Positions 27,338 to 35,912 of a stretch of DNA of 64,000 bases are shown here, piece by piece. A program made the position numbers and the translations under genes. Below the pieces are notes generated by a model. That model saw nothing but the letters and a program-made list of their open reading frames with translations. It ran no database searches and was not told the DNA's origin. The stretch is from CALGLS01 sp047626155. Its GTDB lineage: Bacteria > Bacteroidota > Bacteroidia > Chitinophagales > Saprospiraceae. Numbering within the stretch: the first letter of the stretch is position 1; every line of letters begins with the position of its first letter. Where the stretch lies: positions 19,659-83,658 of the forward strand of contig JBLHRR010000007.1 of assembly GCA_047626155.1 (NCBI GenBank), given 5' to 3'.

Positions 27338-27525
27338 AATCAAAATTTCAATAAAAATAAAAATCAAAAGTCCGATACGCGGGAATCACGATAGAAAGCT
27401 TTGATTTTGACTGGCATTTTAATTTTGATTGAAAAAAAATAGTAATCAAAATTTCAATTAGAATCCAAAGCCCAAGACGTGGGGATCACGTTAGTGGGTT
27501 TTCATTTTGATTGACATTTTCATTT
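27338..27525 (+). repeat. Tandem duplicated leader element upstream of pnuC
   Basis: Two imperfect copies of an ~85-base unit: 27338-27425 and 27444-27525. Both open with AATCAAAATTTCAAT, share the core ACGYGGGRATCACGWTAG, and end with ATTTTGAYTGRCATTTT. In each unit the 5' AATCAAAAT can pair with a 3' ATTTTGATT (27338-27347 with 27421-27430; 27444-27452 with 27504-27512). The second unit also forms ACGTG-GGGAT-CACGT. The position between promoter box and pnuC suggests a cis-acting RNA; no known riboswitch class was recognised. Confidence 0.6.
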
Positions 27526-27535
27526 AAAGAAACCT

Positions 27536-28177
27536 ATGCCCGAACTCTCTATCATCGATCAAATATGGAATACCGCAGCTGCCATTTCTCTTCTGGAGTG
27601 GGTTGCTACCATACTCAGTATATCATATGTTATACTCGCTGCCAAAGGAAACCCTTGGTGTTGGCCTTTGGGGCTACTCAGTGTCATAATAACCTTCATG
27701 GTCTATATCCGACCAGACGTGAGGCTTTATTCAGAAGCAACATTGCAGGTCTATTATATGGTAATGTCTGTCTACGGATGGATGGCCTGGACTAAAAAGA
27801 AAGACGAAACAGCTAGTAGTGAAAGCCTTATCTCGATTCAACGATGGACGATCAAACAGCATTTGATGGCCTTCGGATCTGGAATTGTCCTGCTATTATT
27901 GTTAGGAAGCTTTTGGTCGTGGATGGGAGGAGCCTTGCCTTATGTTGATGCCTTTACGACAGCTTTTAGCATAATTGCCACTTACATGGTTACCCAAAAA
28001 ATCATAGAAAACTGGATCTACTGGATTGTTATTGATCTGGTCAGCGTCTTCATAAATTGGGAAAGAGGCTTGTATCTTTTTGCGGTGCTGTTTGCGGTCT
28101 ATTGTATTGTTGCAATTTTCGGATTTATAGAATGGAGAAGAAAGGAATTGAAAATTAACCGAACGCACCAATTTTAA
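27536..28177 (+). CDS. pnuC: PnuC-family vitamin transporter (nicotinamide riboside, possibly thiamine)
   Basis: 213 residues with about seven hydrophobic segments. NPWCWPLGLLSVIITFMVY, YSEATLQVYYMVMSVYGWMAW (a glycosyl-pocket signature with QxxYxxxxxxGW) and NWIYWIVIDLVSVFINWERG are typical of PnuC facilitators. PnuC proteins bring in nicotinamide riboside; in Bacteroidota some members (PnuT) carry thiamine and sit under thiamine control. No thiamine kinase, TonB receptor or NadR gene is adjacent, so the substrate is open. A tandem repeated leader precedes it, suggesting RNA-level regulation. Confidence 0.88.
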   Translation: MPELSIIDQIWNTAAAISLLEWVATILSISYVILAAKGNPWCWPLGLLSVIITFMVYIRPDVRLYSEATLQVYYMVMSVYGWMAWTKKKDETASSESLISIQRWTIKQHLMAFGSGIVLLLLLGSFWSWMGGALPYVDAFTTAFSIIATYMVTQKIIENWIYWIVIDLVSVFINWERGLYLFAVLFAVYCIVAIFGFIEWRRKELKINRTHQF

Positions 28178-28180
28178 GGG

Positions 28181-28256
28181 GTAACCGCAACGTCGCAACG
28201 AGAGCGCAACGCCCTGTAAGGGCGATGTTGTAAAGATGGGACTTTAGTCCTAGTTT
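28181..28256. repeat. REP-like palindromic repeat, family 3, copy 1
   Basis: It starts with GGTAACCGCAACG, then GCCCT-GTA-AGGGC (28211-28223) and GGACT-TT-AGTCC (28239-28250). The same order of motifs (GGTAACCGC, GCCCTGCAAGGGCGATGT, then a hairpin around GGACTTCAG) is found at 47274-47450. Both copies lie between convergent genes, here pnuC and the cytochrome c gene, where they may also stop transcription. Confidence 0.65.
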
Positions 28257-28259
28257 CTC

Positions 28260-28718
28260 TTACCTCAGCTCCTCAATATACTTCGTAACCGCCATAATTT
28301 CATGATCTTTTAAAAGACCTTTAAACGGTGTCATCAAACCACGACCGTGGTAGACCTGAGCTACACGTTCTTCAAGAGATAGGATAGATGCAGTTAAGTC
28401 GGTAGCTCCATTTACATTCAAATTCCCAGTGGTTCCATGACAGATGGCGCAGTAATTTTTGAAGAGCTGCTTAGCGTTTACTCCGGCAATAGCTGACTCA
28501 GATGCAGCAGCTATAATTGCGTTTGCTTTTTCCAATTGTTTAGGAGAGGAAGGCTTTCGATTGACATTAGCAGCTTTTTTTTCTGCTTTTGAAGTTGGGC
28601 TTACATTGTCGAGATTAGGGCGATCTACTTTTTTACTCGACTTGTTATTATCAGAATTATCTGAACAAGCAGAGAGGCATAATAAGAGCGCAAAAAATAA
28701 AATAGCAGTATATTTCAT
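28260..28718 (-). CDS. Cytochrome c-domain lipoprotein
   Basis: 152 residues. A lipobox (CLSACS, Cys18) is followed by a long low-complexity Lys/Asn/Ser linker (about 20-65). A single class I cytochrome c domain follows, with haem motif C90-A-I-C93-H94 and a probable Met ligand in RGLMTPFKGLL. It should be tethered to a membrane and carry electrons on the periplasmic side. It resembles the small monohaem domains of Bacteroidota respiratory chains, but no oxidase or reductase gene is next to it. Partner unknown. Confidence 0.88.
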   Translation of the reverse strand: MKYTAILFFALLLCLSACSDNSDNNKSSKKVDRPNLDNVSPTSKAEKKAANVNRKPSSPKQLEKANAIIAAASESAIAGVNAKQLFKNYCAICHGTTGNLNVNGATDLTASILSLEERVAQVYHGRGLMTPFKGLLKDHEIMAVTKYIEELR

Positions 28719-28950
28719 AATAGAGATTTTGTATTAAAACTTATTTCTAAAACTAGGAAACAAATATACGGACCGCTGGTTTAATATTTACAATATAAAG
28801 AGAACTTTCAATGGCGGTTTTTTCATTGTCTCCTAATTTACACTTCCTTTTTTAACTCTACAGCAAAGTAAATATTGCAAGATGGCTTCTACTTCTAGGT
28901 CGAAATATTCGGGAGATAAGGCGTATATTGCTTTTTGAAAAATACCAGTT

Positions 28951-30594
28951 ATGAAAAAATACGCTAGCCTGCTTTTCTTCTCTCTTTTCTTTATCTATTT
29001 ATTGTCAGCGCAAAGAACCATCGGCCTATTTCAAAATGATCTAGAAAGTTTTGATGGATATACGCTGTTTGCCGCTAATGGCTATACCTCTACTTATCTG
29101 ATTGACAATTGTGGACGTCTGATAAATGAGTGGCCCGGGAACTATCGTCCGGGCAGTGTAAATTATTTGTTAGAAGATGGACATTTATACCGTGCTGTTC
29201 GTAATCCAGGAGGTCCTTTTTTTGGTGGAGGAATTGGTGGTGAAATTGAAAAACTGGATTGGGAAGGAAATATAGTATGGTCATATAATTATGGAACGAA
29301 TGACTATCACCAGCACCATGATATAGAAGTTTTGCCAAACGGAAATGTTCTGATTCTGGCCTGGGAGTTAAAAACGAATGAGGAAGCCATTAATGCAGGC
29401 CGCGATCCTGATCAATTAGAAGGAGACCTTTGGCCAGAGCATATTGTGGAAGTCGAACCAGTGGGCATTAATGGAGGGAATATTGTTTGGGAATGGCATT
29501 TATGGGATCATCTGGTTCAGGAATTGGATTCTCAACAAGACAATTACGGTGAGGTTGAAATGCATCCAGAATTGTTAGATATTAATTTTAAAGGATTCTC
29601 CAGTTCTTTCGTTCAAGCAGATTGGATTCATGCCAATGCCATAGATTATAATCCTCAGCGCGATGAAATTGTTTTAAGTTCAAGGCACCTCAGCGAATTT
29701 TGGGTTATAGACCACAGCACAACCGCTGAAGAAGCTGCCAGCCACAGCGGAGGAAACGCAGGGAAAGGAGGTGACTTTCTTTATCGTTGGGGAAACGCTA
29801 TTTCCTATAAAAGAGCAAGTGCTGGGGATAAAAAATTATTTGGCCAACATGATGTACACTGGATTCCTGAAGGTCTGCCAGACGCAGGAAAAATAATGGT
29901 TTTCAATAATGGCTTGAATCGCCCAATGGGGAATACTGCTTCTGTTGATGTGATCCAGCCTCCCCTTGATGCCAATGGAAATTATATTTTAGTAAACGAG
30001 GAACCTTATGGACCTGAGGACCTGTACTGGACTTATTATCCTGGAAGCACTGACTTTTATTCTTCTACAGTCTCCGGAGCACAGCGGATGCCCAATGGAA
30101 ATACCCTGATTTGCGAAGGAAATAAAGGACACTTTTTTGAGATAATGAGCGATGGAACGAAAGTATGGAAATACATTAATCCAGTAGGGAGTGGAGGTCC
30201 TGCCCCACAAGAAACGGATCCTTCAAGTAATGGCGTCTTTAGAGCATATCGCTATGCTGCAGACTTTCCAGCATTTTTTGGTAAAGACCTTACGCCTGGT
30301 AAAGTGATAGAATTAAATCCACTTCCGACGGTCTGCGACACCATCACCGCAACGAATGATATCAACGAAGTAGAATGGTCTTTTTTCCCCAACCCCGTAG
30401 ATGAAGTCCTGCACATTCGGACTACTCAGAATGAAATTGGAAGATTGAAATTAGTAGATGTTTTGGGAAGAGTAATGTGGCAACAGGAAATAACTGAAAG
30501 TTTGTATAACGTTCCAACAATAAACTTACAGGAGGGTGTGTACTTCTTAGTTTCACCCAAAAATGAAACCCGAAAAGTTATTTGTAAGCATTAA
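28951..30594 (+). CDS. ASST-like secreted protein with T9SS type A sorting domain (first of tandem pair)
   Basis: 547 residues. A signal peptide ends near LLSAQ. The body (about 25-465) resembles the aryl-sulfate sulfotransferase (ASST) beta-propeller: NGYTSTYLIDNCGRLINEWPG, HQHHDIEVLPNGNVLILAWE, WIHANAIDYNPQRDEIVLSSRH, GQHDVHWIPEG and SGAQRMPNGNTLICEG carry the repeated histidines seen in that fold. The last ~75 residues (FFPNPVDEVLHIR, KLVDVLGRVMWQQ, EGVYFLVS) form a T9SS type A sorting domain. ASST moves sulfate between phenols; whether this surface protein keeps that activity is not certain. A close paralogue follows 56 bases downstream. Confidence 0.82.
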   Translation: MKKYASLLFFSLFFIYLLSAQRTIGLFQNDLESFDGYTLFAANGYTSTYLIDNCGRLINEWPGNYRPGSVNYLLEDGHLYRAVRNPGGPFFGGGIGGEIEKLDWEGNIVWSYNYGTNDYHQHHDIEVLPNGNVLILAWELKTNEEAINAGRDPDQLEGDLWPEHIVEVEPVGINGGNIVWEWHLWDHLVQELDSQQDNYGEVEMHPELLDINFKGFSSSFVQADWIHANAIDYNPQRDEIVLSSRHLSEFWVIDHSTTAEEAASHSGGNAGKGGDFLYRWGNAISYKRASAGDKKLFGQHDVHWIPEGLPDAGKIMVFNNGLNRPMGNTASVDVIQPPLDANGNYILVNEEPYGPEDLYWTYYPGSTDFYSSTVSGAQRMPNGNTLICEGNKGHFFEIMSDGTKVWKYINPVGSGGPAPQETDPSSNGVFRAYRYAADFPAFFGKDLTPGKVIELNPLPTVCDTITATNDINEVEWSFFPNPVDEVLHIRTTQNEIGRLKLVDVLGRVMWQQEITESLYNVPTINLQEGVYFLVSPKNETRKVICKH

Positions 30595-30650
30595 ATATCC
30601 GTTTACAAAAAAAATAAAATTCCGAATTCGTCAAAGAATCAAGTTAAATA

Positions 30651-32297
30651 ATGAAAAGACATTTATATTTTTTGACAGTCCTTGCGCTGTTACCATTCTA
30701 TTTATCTGCGCAAATCACAGTAGGCTTATTTCAAAATGATCCCGGTAGTTTTGACGGTTATACCTTGTTTGCCAGTAATGGCTACACTTCTACTTATCTG
30801 GTGGATAACTGCGGTCGATTGATTAATGAATGGCCAGGTACTGCGCTTCCTGGAAATGCGTATTATTTATCGACAGATGGTTTTCTATATCGTTCTGTTG
30901 CGGTATCGAGCAATACGTTTTCGGGTGGTGGAATTGGTGGACGAATTGAAAAGTTAGATTGGGAGGGTAATTTGGTTTGGGAGTATCAATACAGTAATAA
31001 CAATGTGCATCAACATCATGATATTGAAATTTTACCGAACGGCAACATAATGTTTTTGGCTTGGGAAACTAAGACCATGGAAGAAGCGATTGCTGCCGGA
31101 CGCAACCCGGATTACTTCGGAGACGCTCTTTGGCCAGACCACATCCTGGAAATAGAACCAATTGGAAACGCCGGAGGCCCGATAGCTTGGGAATGGCATT
31201 TGTGGGATCATTTAATACAGGACTTCGATAGCTCGAAAGAAAATTTTGGTGTAGTAGCAGATCATCCCGAGGCGGTAGACGTAAATTATATTGGTTCACT
31301 TGACAACGTAAATGAGCGAGATTGGACACATTGCAATTCCATCGCTTATAATGCAGAGCGGGATGAAATAATAATTAGTAGTCGGGAATTTAACGAATTG
31401 TGGACCTTAGATCACAGCACAACAAAGGAAGAAGCTGCGGGGCATAGCGGAGGAAATGCTGGGAAGGGAGGAGATTTACTCTACCGTTGGGGGAACCCTC
31501 GCAGTTATCAAAGAGGTACCGAAATAGATCAGAAACTTTTTAGTCAACATGATGCACACTGGATTCCACAAGGTCTCAATGATGCAGGTAAAGTAATGAT
31601 TTTTAATAACGGAAAAGACCGACCAGGAGGGAACGCCTCTTCCGTGGACATCATCGTTCCTTCTCTAGATACGAACGGGAATTATTTGTTAGAAAACGAT
31701 GCGGCATTTGGTCCTGAAGTTTTAGACTGGACTTATTTTCCAGACATAACAACAGACTTTTATTCTGCTTTTATTTCCGGGGCACAACGGTTGCCGAACG
31801 GTAATACGCTGATTTGCGAAGGAATAGAAGGACGCATTTTTGAAATTAATACAGATGAAGAAGTGCTTTGGGAATATATCAATCCAGTGGGCCTTACAGG
31901 GCCAATAGCACAAGGCGAATACACCCAAGGGAATACAGTGTTTCGTGCTTACCGCTACCCAGTAAATCATCCTGCCTTCACAGGGAAAGACCTGACGCCG
32001 GGCCCTCCAATTGAATTGGAACCGATTCCTAATGATTGTCAAATCATGAATAGTACCAATAATTTAGTCTCTAGGGCATGGACTGTTTTCCCAAATCCCG
32101 TAAAGGAAGAACTACATATTTCTGTCGCGGAAGGTAATATTGGAACCGTAAGATTGGTGAATGCTTTGGGAGTGATGATTAAAACGGAAGAAATAATAGG
32201 AAAGGAATGTCGAGTTTTAACAAAACATTTACAAGCAGGCGTATATTTTTTATTTGCAGGAGAGGAACATGTTCAGAAAATAATTAAGTCGAACTAA
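30651..32297 (+). CDS. ASST-like secreted protein with T9SS type A sorting domain (second of tandem pair)
   Basis: 548 residues, collinear with the preceding gene from signal peptide to sorting domain. Shared stretches include TVGLFQNDPGSFDGYTLFA, GGGIGGRIEKLDWEGN, HQHHDIEILPNGNIMFLAWE, HSGGNAGKGGDLLYRWGN and FSQHDAHWIPQGL. The propeller histidines are conserved in both copies. The C-terminal domain (FPNPVKEELHI, VRLVNALGVM, AGVYFLFAGEE) is a T9SS type A signal. Tandem duplication followed by divergence is clear from the protein alignment by eye. Substrate unknown; the family tie to aryl-sulfotransferases is the best guess. Confidence 0.82.
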   Translation: MKRHLYFLTVLALLPFYLSAQITVGLFQNDPGSFDGYTLFASNGYTSTYLVDNCGRLINEWPGTALPGNAYYLSTDGFLYRSVAVSSNTFSGGGIGGRIEKLDWEGNLVWEYQYSNNNVHQHHDIEILPNGNIMFLAWETKTMEEAIAAGRNPDYFGDALWPDHILEIEPIGNAGGPIAWEWHLWDHLIQDFDSSKENFGVVADHPEAVDVNYIGSLDNVNERDWTHCNSIAYNAERDEIIISSREFNELWTLDHSTTKEEAAGHSGGNAGKGGDLLYRWGNPRSYQRGTEIDQKLFSQHDAHWIPQGLNDAGKVMIFNNGKDRPGGNASSVDIIVPSLDTNGNYLLENDAAFGPEVLDWTYFPDITTDFYSAFISGAQRLPNGNTLICEGIEGRIFEINTDEEVLWEYINPVGLTGPIAQGEYTQGNTVFRAYRYPVNHPAFTGKDLTPGPPIELEPIPNDCQIMNSTNNLVSRAWTVFPNPVKEELHISVAEGNIGTVRLVNALGVMIKTEEIIGKECRVLTKHLQAGVYFLFAGEEHVQKIIKSN

Positions 32298-32308
32298 TAG
32301 ATAGTTTT

Positions 32309-32815
32309 TTAATCAATTGAACTACTACCTCCCATCTTGCTCATGTACTCATCCCAGTCATAAAACACAGCTTCGGTTTTTACAAATACCATAGCGCTCC
32401 GTCCTTTTTTGTATTGCAATAACAGGGTGTCTCCATCGCACTGAAAACCATAAACGGAACTCATGGCAATCCGCATACTATCCAGCCCCCAGGCCGGTTC
32501 ACGCATCTGACTGTCTTCAAAGTGATTGATTTGGATCCCTTCTTCCGTGAGGTCATAGCTACCTGAAATGACATTGGACAAAGACTGCCCCTCGAAGGTG
32601 CCGGCCCCAGTCTCTTCATCATAATCGAATTGGATAATGACTTTGAATAATTTATCAAAACGCCAGGGACGTTCGGTCTCCGTTTCTTGAATTACATCCT
32701 TATAGCTGATCAATTCCCACTTAATACTTTCTGAGAAAAAACAGGGGAGTTCTTCCGGACCAGGTGTAGTCGGGAGCTTGTATAAAAGGAAAATTAAGAT
32801 TAGCCAGAGTCGCAT
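32309..32815 (-). CDS. Hypothetical exported protein
   Basis: 168 residues from the ATG at 32813-32815, chosen because it opens into a hydrophobic segment (MRLWLILIFLLYKL) and because a -7 box lies just upstream; a longer frame would place its start inside the promoter. The body is beta-rich and acidic, with TGAGTFEGQSLSNVISGSYDL, lipocalin-like in look, and ends SKMGGSSSID. No family is recognised. It is convergent with the second ASST-like gene (11 bases apart). Confidence 0.65.
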   Translation of the reverse strand: MRLWLILIFLLYKLPTTPGPEELPCFFSESIKWELISYKDVIQETETERPWRFDKLFKVIIQFDYDEETGAGTFEGQSLSNVISGSYDLTEEGIQINHFEDSQMREPAWGLDSMRIAMSSVYGFQCDGDTLLLQYKKGRSAMVFVKTEAVFYDWDEYMSKMGGSSSID

Positions 32816-32843
32816 GGTGTATTTAGATACGTTTGGTAATGCG

Positions 32844-32851
32844 CAAAAATA
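32844..32851 (-). promoter_or_regulatory. Putative -7 promoter box of the 32.3-kb hypothetical gene
   Basis: On the minus strand it reads TATTTTTG, matching TAnnTTTG, 28 bases upstream of the chosen start codon; it supports that start over a longer frame. Confidence 0.45.
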
Positions 32852-32958
32852 CGGTTTTGACTGGTTTTTGTTACGAAATAGAGAAGGAAAACAAAGGAAG
32901 ATGAGGATCCCCATAAACATAGGTGCTTATCAAGGGGATCCTCATCCACCCTTTTCAA

Positions 32959-35613
32959 CTAATGTGCATGCCCATGCTCCAAAGCTTCTTCCTCTTTTTT
33001 ATTCACCGCCGGAGCACCTTCTGTTGCCTGATTATTGATTAAATGTCCAAAGAATAAAGCGTTTGTAAATATCTTGTTGGTTCCCAGCCAAAAGCCTCGA
33101 AAATTCATGTTGTCCGCCAAAGCAATTACGCGCCCATTACCAAGACTGGTAACGACGATGGCCGCAGCATCGTTAATTAATTTTTGATTCTTTTTGGAAG
33201 CATAACCTGCCAACAATGATTTGTGAGAATAAACAGAAGGTGTAGAATATGGGTTTTTCCCCAGCTTCATCGCTGAAGTACCTCTACGAAAAACAGGAAG
33301 GGTTTTATTCCTAAATCCGTAAGTCAATGGATGACTAAGATCCAACTCCGTTTGGAAAATGGCCCCGCCAATGACTTGAGCACCACTGGTGGCAGAACGA
33401 CTATTATAAGAACGTCTTGCCGTATTCTTGTTTTTAGAAGCGGCTCCTTTCTTATAACTGATGTTAGCCAAACCTTTCGATTTCGCCCAGTTGATGGCAT
33501 TCCCAGAAACAATAAGTACACCTCCATTGCTGACCCATGTTTTTAATTTGGAAACTGCATTTTTGGAGAGCGAATTATAGGAGCCACTGACCATAACAAT
33601 GTTATTGTATTTACTTAAGTCTATGTTCCCCAGTCGATCTGTAGGTACTATGGTTGGAGGCATCTCATAACGTTGGTCAAGCAAATGCCAGACTTCTCCA
33701 ACGTCGTAGGAGCGAGTGCCTACTCCAGCTACTAGTAATACTTTTGGTGTTTTAAGTAAGGCAAAAGTATTACTCCCTAAATCCCGGCCCTGTGGAGTAA
33801 GCCCGGTAGAAACAGACTGAAAGGCCACATTGTTTTCTTTTGCGATTTCTGATAATTTTTTGTAGATCGTAAGACTATTGTTTTTTTGCTCTGATGTGGT
33901 GAAGTTTAATTGGTTTTGAACAGGTATTAATATCGTACCTCTTCTGAAACGGCGGTTGCCTCCTTGGGTAGAAATGCTAAAAGGGGAGTTGGCCACTTTC
34001 GCTTGGATGCCTTTTTGTAAAAGCTGATTCAAAACTTTCGGAGCATAATAATCGTCCCATTCCATAAGGTAGGCATAATCGGTTTGCTGAAAATCAGGAG
34101 CCGAATATTCATGTGTACTTACTTGTTTGCCCTTCGTGGAAAATGATTTGGAATCAAGAGCAGCATAGTCGAGATTGAAAGCCAAGGGTAAGGTCCAGGC
34201 AGATACATCATAAAACAGGCTGTCTGTAAAAGAAGTTCTTGTTTCAAAAATAGATTGAATTAACTTTGTCTGCCGTTGTAACAATGGAACTACGTATGCT
34301 TGTCCTTTCTTAAATTGTTTTCCGTTTTTTCTAATGTCTTTGTCTAGCGCATAAACCTCAATTTGATGACGGTTTAATAATTCTACAAAATGCGCAAGCC
34401 GACTATGGTCGTAATTTTCACCAAAAACGTAAGCCGCCTCCTTCAATCCTTTAGCTTCCTTAACTGCATTCTTATAAAAATTACGCTTGTAGTTTAGCAA
34501 TTTCATACGCATCTTCAGCGCCGCTTTTTGAGTAGACAAAGAGGCCGCCACTTGATTTCGGATGGTATATGCAAAGGTCATCGTTCCATTTTTGGTTTCC
34601 CGAATGTGGCCTCTGGAACTAGCCTGCTCAAATAAAATTCCAATACTTCCATTGACATCTGGATAGGTAGAACCTTTACCATAATAGAAATCATCGAAAG
34701 ACTCTTCTGAATAATAAAGCGAACCCAGTTTATCCAACTGCGCAGCATGATAGTTTCCGATTTGCTTGGTTAAATCTTGGTTTCGCTGTGGCGTAATAGG
34801 GTTGGTTCGTGAAGGAATACCTGGTTGAAAAAAGAAGGTAGCATCAGATCCCATTTCGTGATGGTCCGTCAAAATGTTCGGACCCCATTCATGAAAAATA
34901 TTCAAACGTCCCTGGCTTTCTGGATGCACGGCTAAAAGCCAATCCCGGTTTAAATCAAACCAATAATGATTAGTTCGTCCGCCTGGCCAGCTTTCGCTAA
35001 ATTCCCGGCTGTCCGGATTGGTTGATGGGTGTTTGCTTTTGTGCATGTTCACCCAGGTGGAAAAACGATGCAAGCCGTCTGGATTGAAACAGGGGTCTAA
35101 CAGTATAATTACATCATCTAGCAATTCTGCTACTTCCTTGCTCTGGCTTGCCGCCAAATGATAAGCAACCACCAAGGCGGCATTCGAACCACTGGATTCA
35201 TTACCATGAACACTATATCCCTGAAGGACCACAGAAGGCAAATTGTCAATGTCAACTTTAGCGCTTTCCTTCGGATTGCTCAATTGTTGATGCTGTTTTT
35301 TTATCGTTTCAATATTAGCCAGATTCTTTTTGGAACTAATGGTGAGGACGACTAAAGGACGCCCTTCATGTGAACGTGCGTATTCCCGTAGCTGAACCCG
35401 ATCAGAAGCCGCTGCCAATGCCCGCATGTAATAACTGAGTTGATCGTGACTCACGTGCCAGTCCCCAACTTCATAGCCCAATACAGATTCCGGCGTCGGA
35501 ATATTGGTATCATAAGTCTCAGAAGGAAGATAGTAGGAGAGTGGTTGCCCTTGTGCTAAAAGCAGATTAGATATAAATAACAATAGGAATACAAAAGTGT
35601 AAGTTTGTTTCAT
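32959..35613 (-). CDS. M14-family zinc carboxypeptidase, exported
   Basis: 884 residues with a signal peptide (ends LLLAQG). The M14 catalytic domain (about 40-370) has zinc ligands His136 and Glu139 in GYSVHGNESSG, a third His in TDHHEMGSD (about 251-252), NPDGLHRF for substrate binding and a probable catalytic Glu329 in GILFEQASSRGH. A long C-terminal part (about 380-870) contains a glutamine-amidotransferase-like or ThuA-like fold (VLLVAGVGTRSYDVGEVWHLLDQ, VLIVSGNAINWAKSKG). The last residues are His-rich (EHGHAH). It should act in the periplasm or outside on peptides. There is no T9SS signal. Confidence 0.88.
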   Translation of the reverse strand: MKQTYTFVFLLLFISNLLLAQGQPLSYYLPSETYDTNIPTPESVLGYEVGDWHVSHDQLSYYMRALAAASDRVQLREYARSHEGRPLVVLTISSKKNLANIETIKKQHQQLSNPKESAKVDIDNLPSVVLQGYSVHGNESSGSNAALVVAYHLAASQSKEVAELLDDVIILLDPCFNPDGLHRFSTWVNMHKSKHPSTNPDSREFSESWPGGRTNHYWFDLNRDWLLAVHPESQGRLNIFHEWGPNILTDHHEMGSDATFFFQPGIPSRTNPITPQRNQDLTKQIGNYHAAQLDKLGSLYYSEESFDDFYYGKGSTYPDVNGSIGILFEQASSRGHIRETKNGTMTFAYTIRNQVAASLSTQKAALKMRMKLLNYKRNFYKNAVKEAKGLKEAAYVFGENYDHSRLAHFVELLNRHQIEVYALDKDIRKNGKQFKKGQAYVVPLLQRQTKLIQSIFETRTSFTDSLFYDVSAWTLPLAFNLDYAALDSKSFSTKGKQVSTHEYSAPDFQQTDYAYLMEWDDYYAPKVLNQLLQKGIQAKVANSPFSISTQGGNRRFRRGTILIPVQNQLNFTTSEQKNNSLTIYKKLSEIAKENNVAFQSVSTGLTPQGRDLGSNTFALLKTPKVLLVAGVGTRSYDVGEVWHLLDQRYEMPPTIVPTDRLGNIDLSKYNNIVMVSGSYNSLSKNAVSKLKTWVSNGGVLIVSGNAINWAKSKGLANISYKKGAASKNKNTARRSYNSRSATSGAQVIGGAIFQTELDLSHPLTYGFRNKTLPVFRRGTSAMKLGKNPYSTPSVYSHKSLLAGYASKKNQKLINDAAAIVVTSLGNGRVIALADNMNFRGFWLGTNKIFTNALFFGHLINNQATEGAPAVNKKEEEALEHGHAH

Positions 35614-35867
35614 GTCGCAGCGTTTGAAGATTAAGGCTGCAAAGGTCGGAAAATGAAATGGTATTCTAGCTTCGCTAGAGATTTTTTTACCTCAGGTTTG
35701 AGAACCCTGCAAGAAAGAGAGCAGCTGAGCAAGGCGCGCTTAAAGGGAAGACATCAACCTCGTAAGGCTTTCCGAACTCTAGCGCTACGCAAATGCCACC
35801 CCATGGAGTTGGGGGAAGCCAGTTACGTATAATAATACGAAAGTAGGATTTAACAAAATCGGGATTC

Positions 35868-35912
35868 AGCGTAAGTGGGAAGTTAATGTTAATGTTAACC
35901 GTTAAAGTTAAC
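35868..35912 (-). repeat. GTTAAC-rich repeat, family 4, inverted copy
   Basis: The minus strand reads AGTTAACTTTAACGGTTAAC followed by ATTAACATTAACTTCCCACTTACGC. It aligns with 61926-61972 over about 45 bases with few differences, and with 62976-63035. It lies just downstream of the gene at 35913-37103. Origin unknown. Confidence 0.6.
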
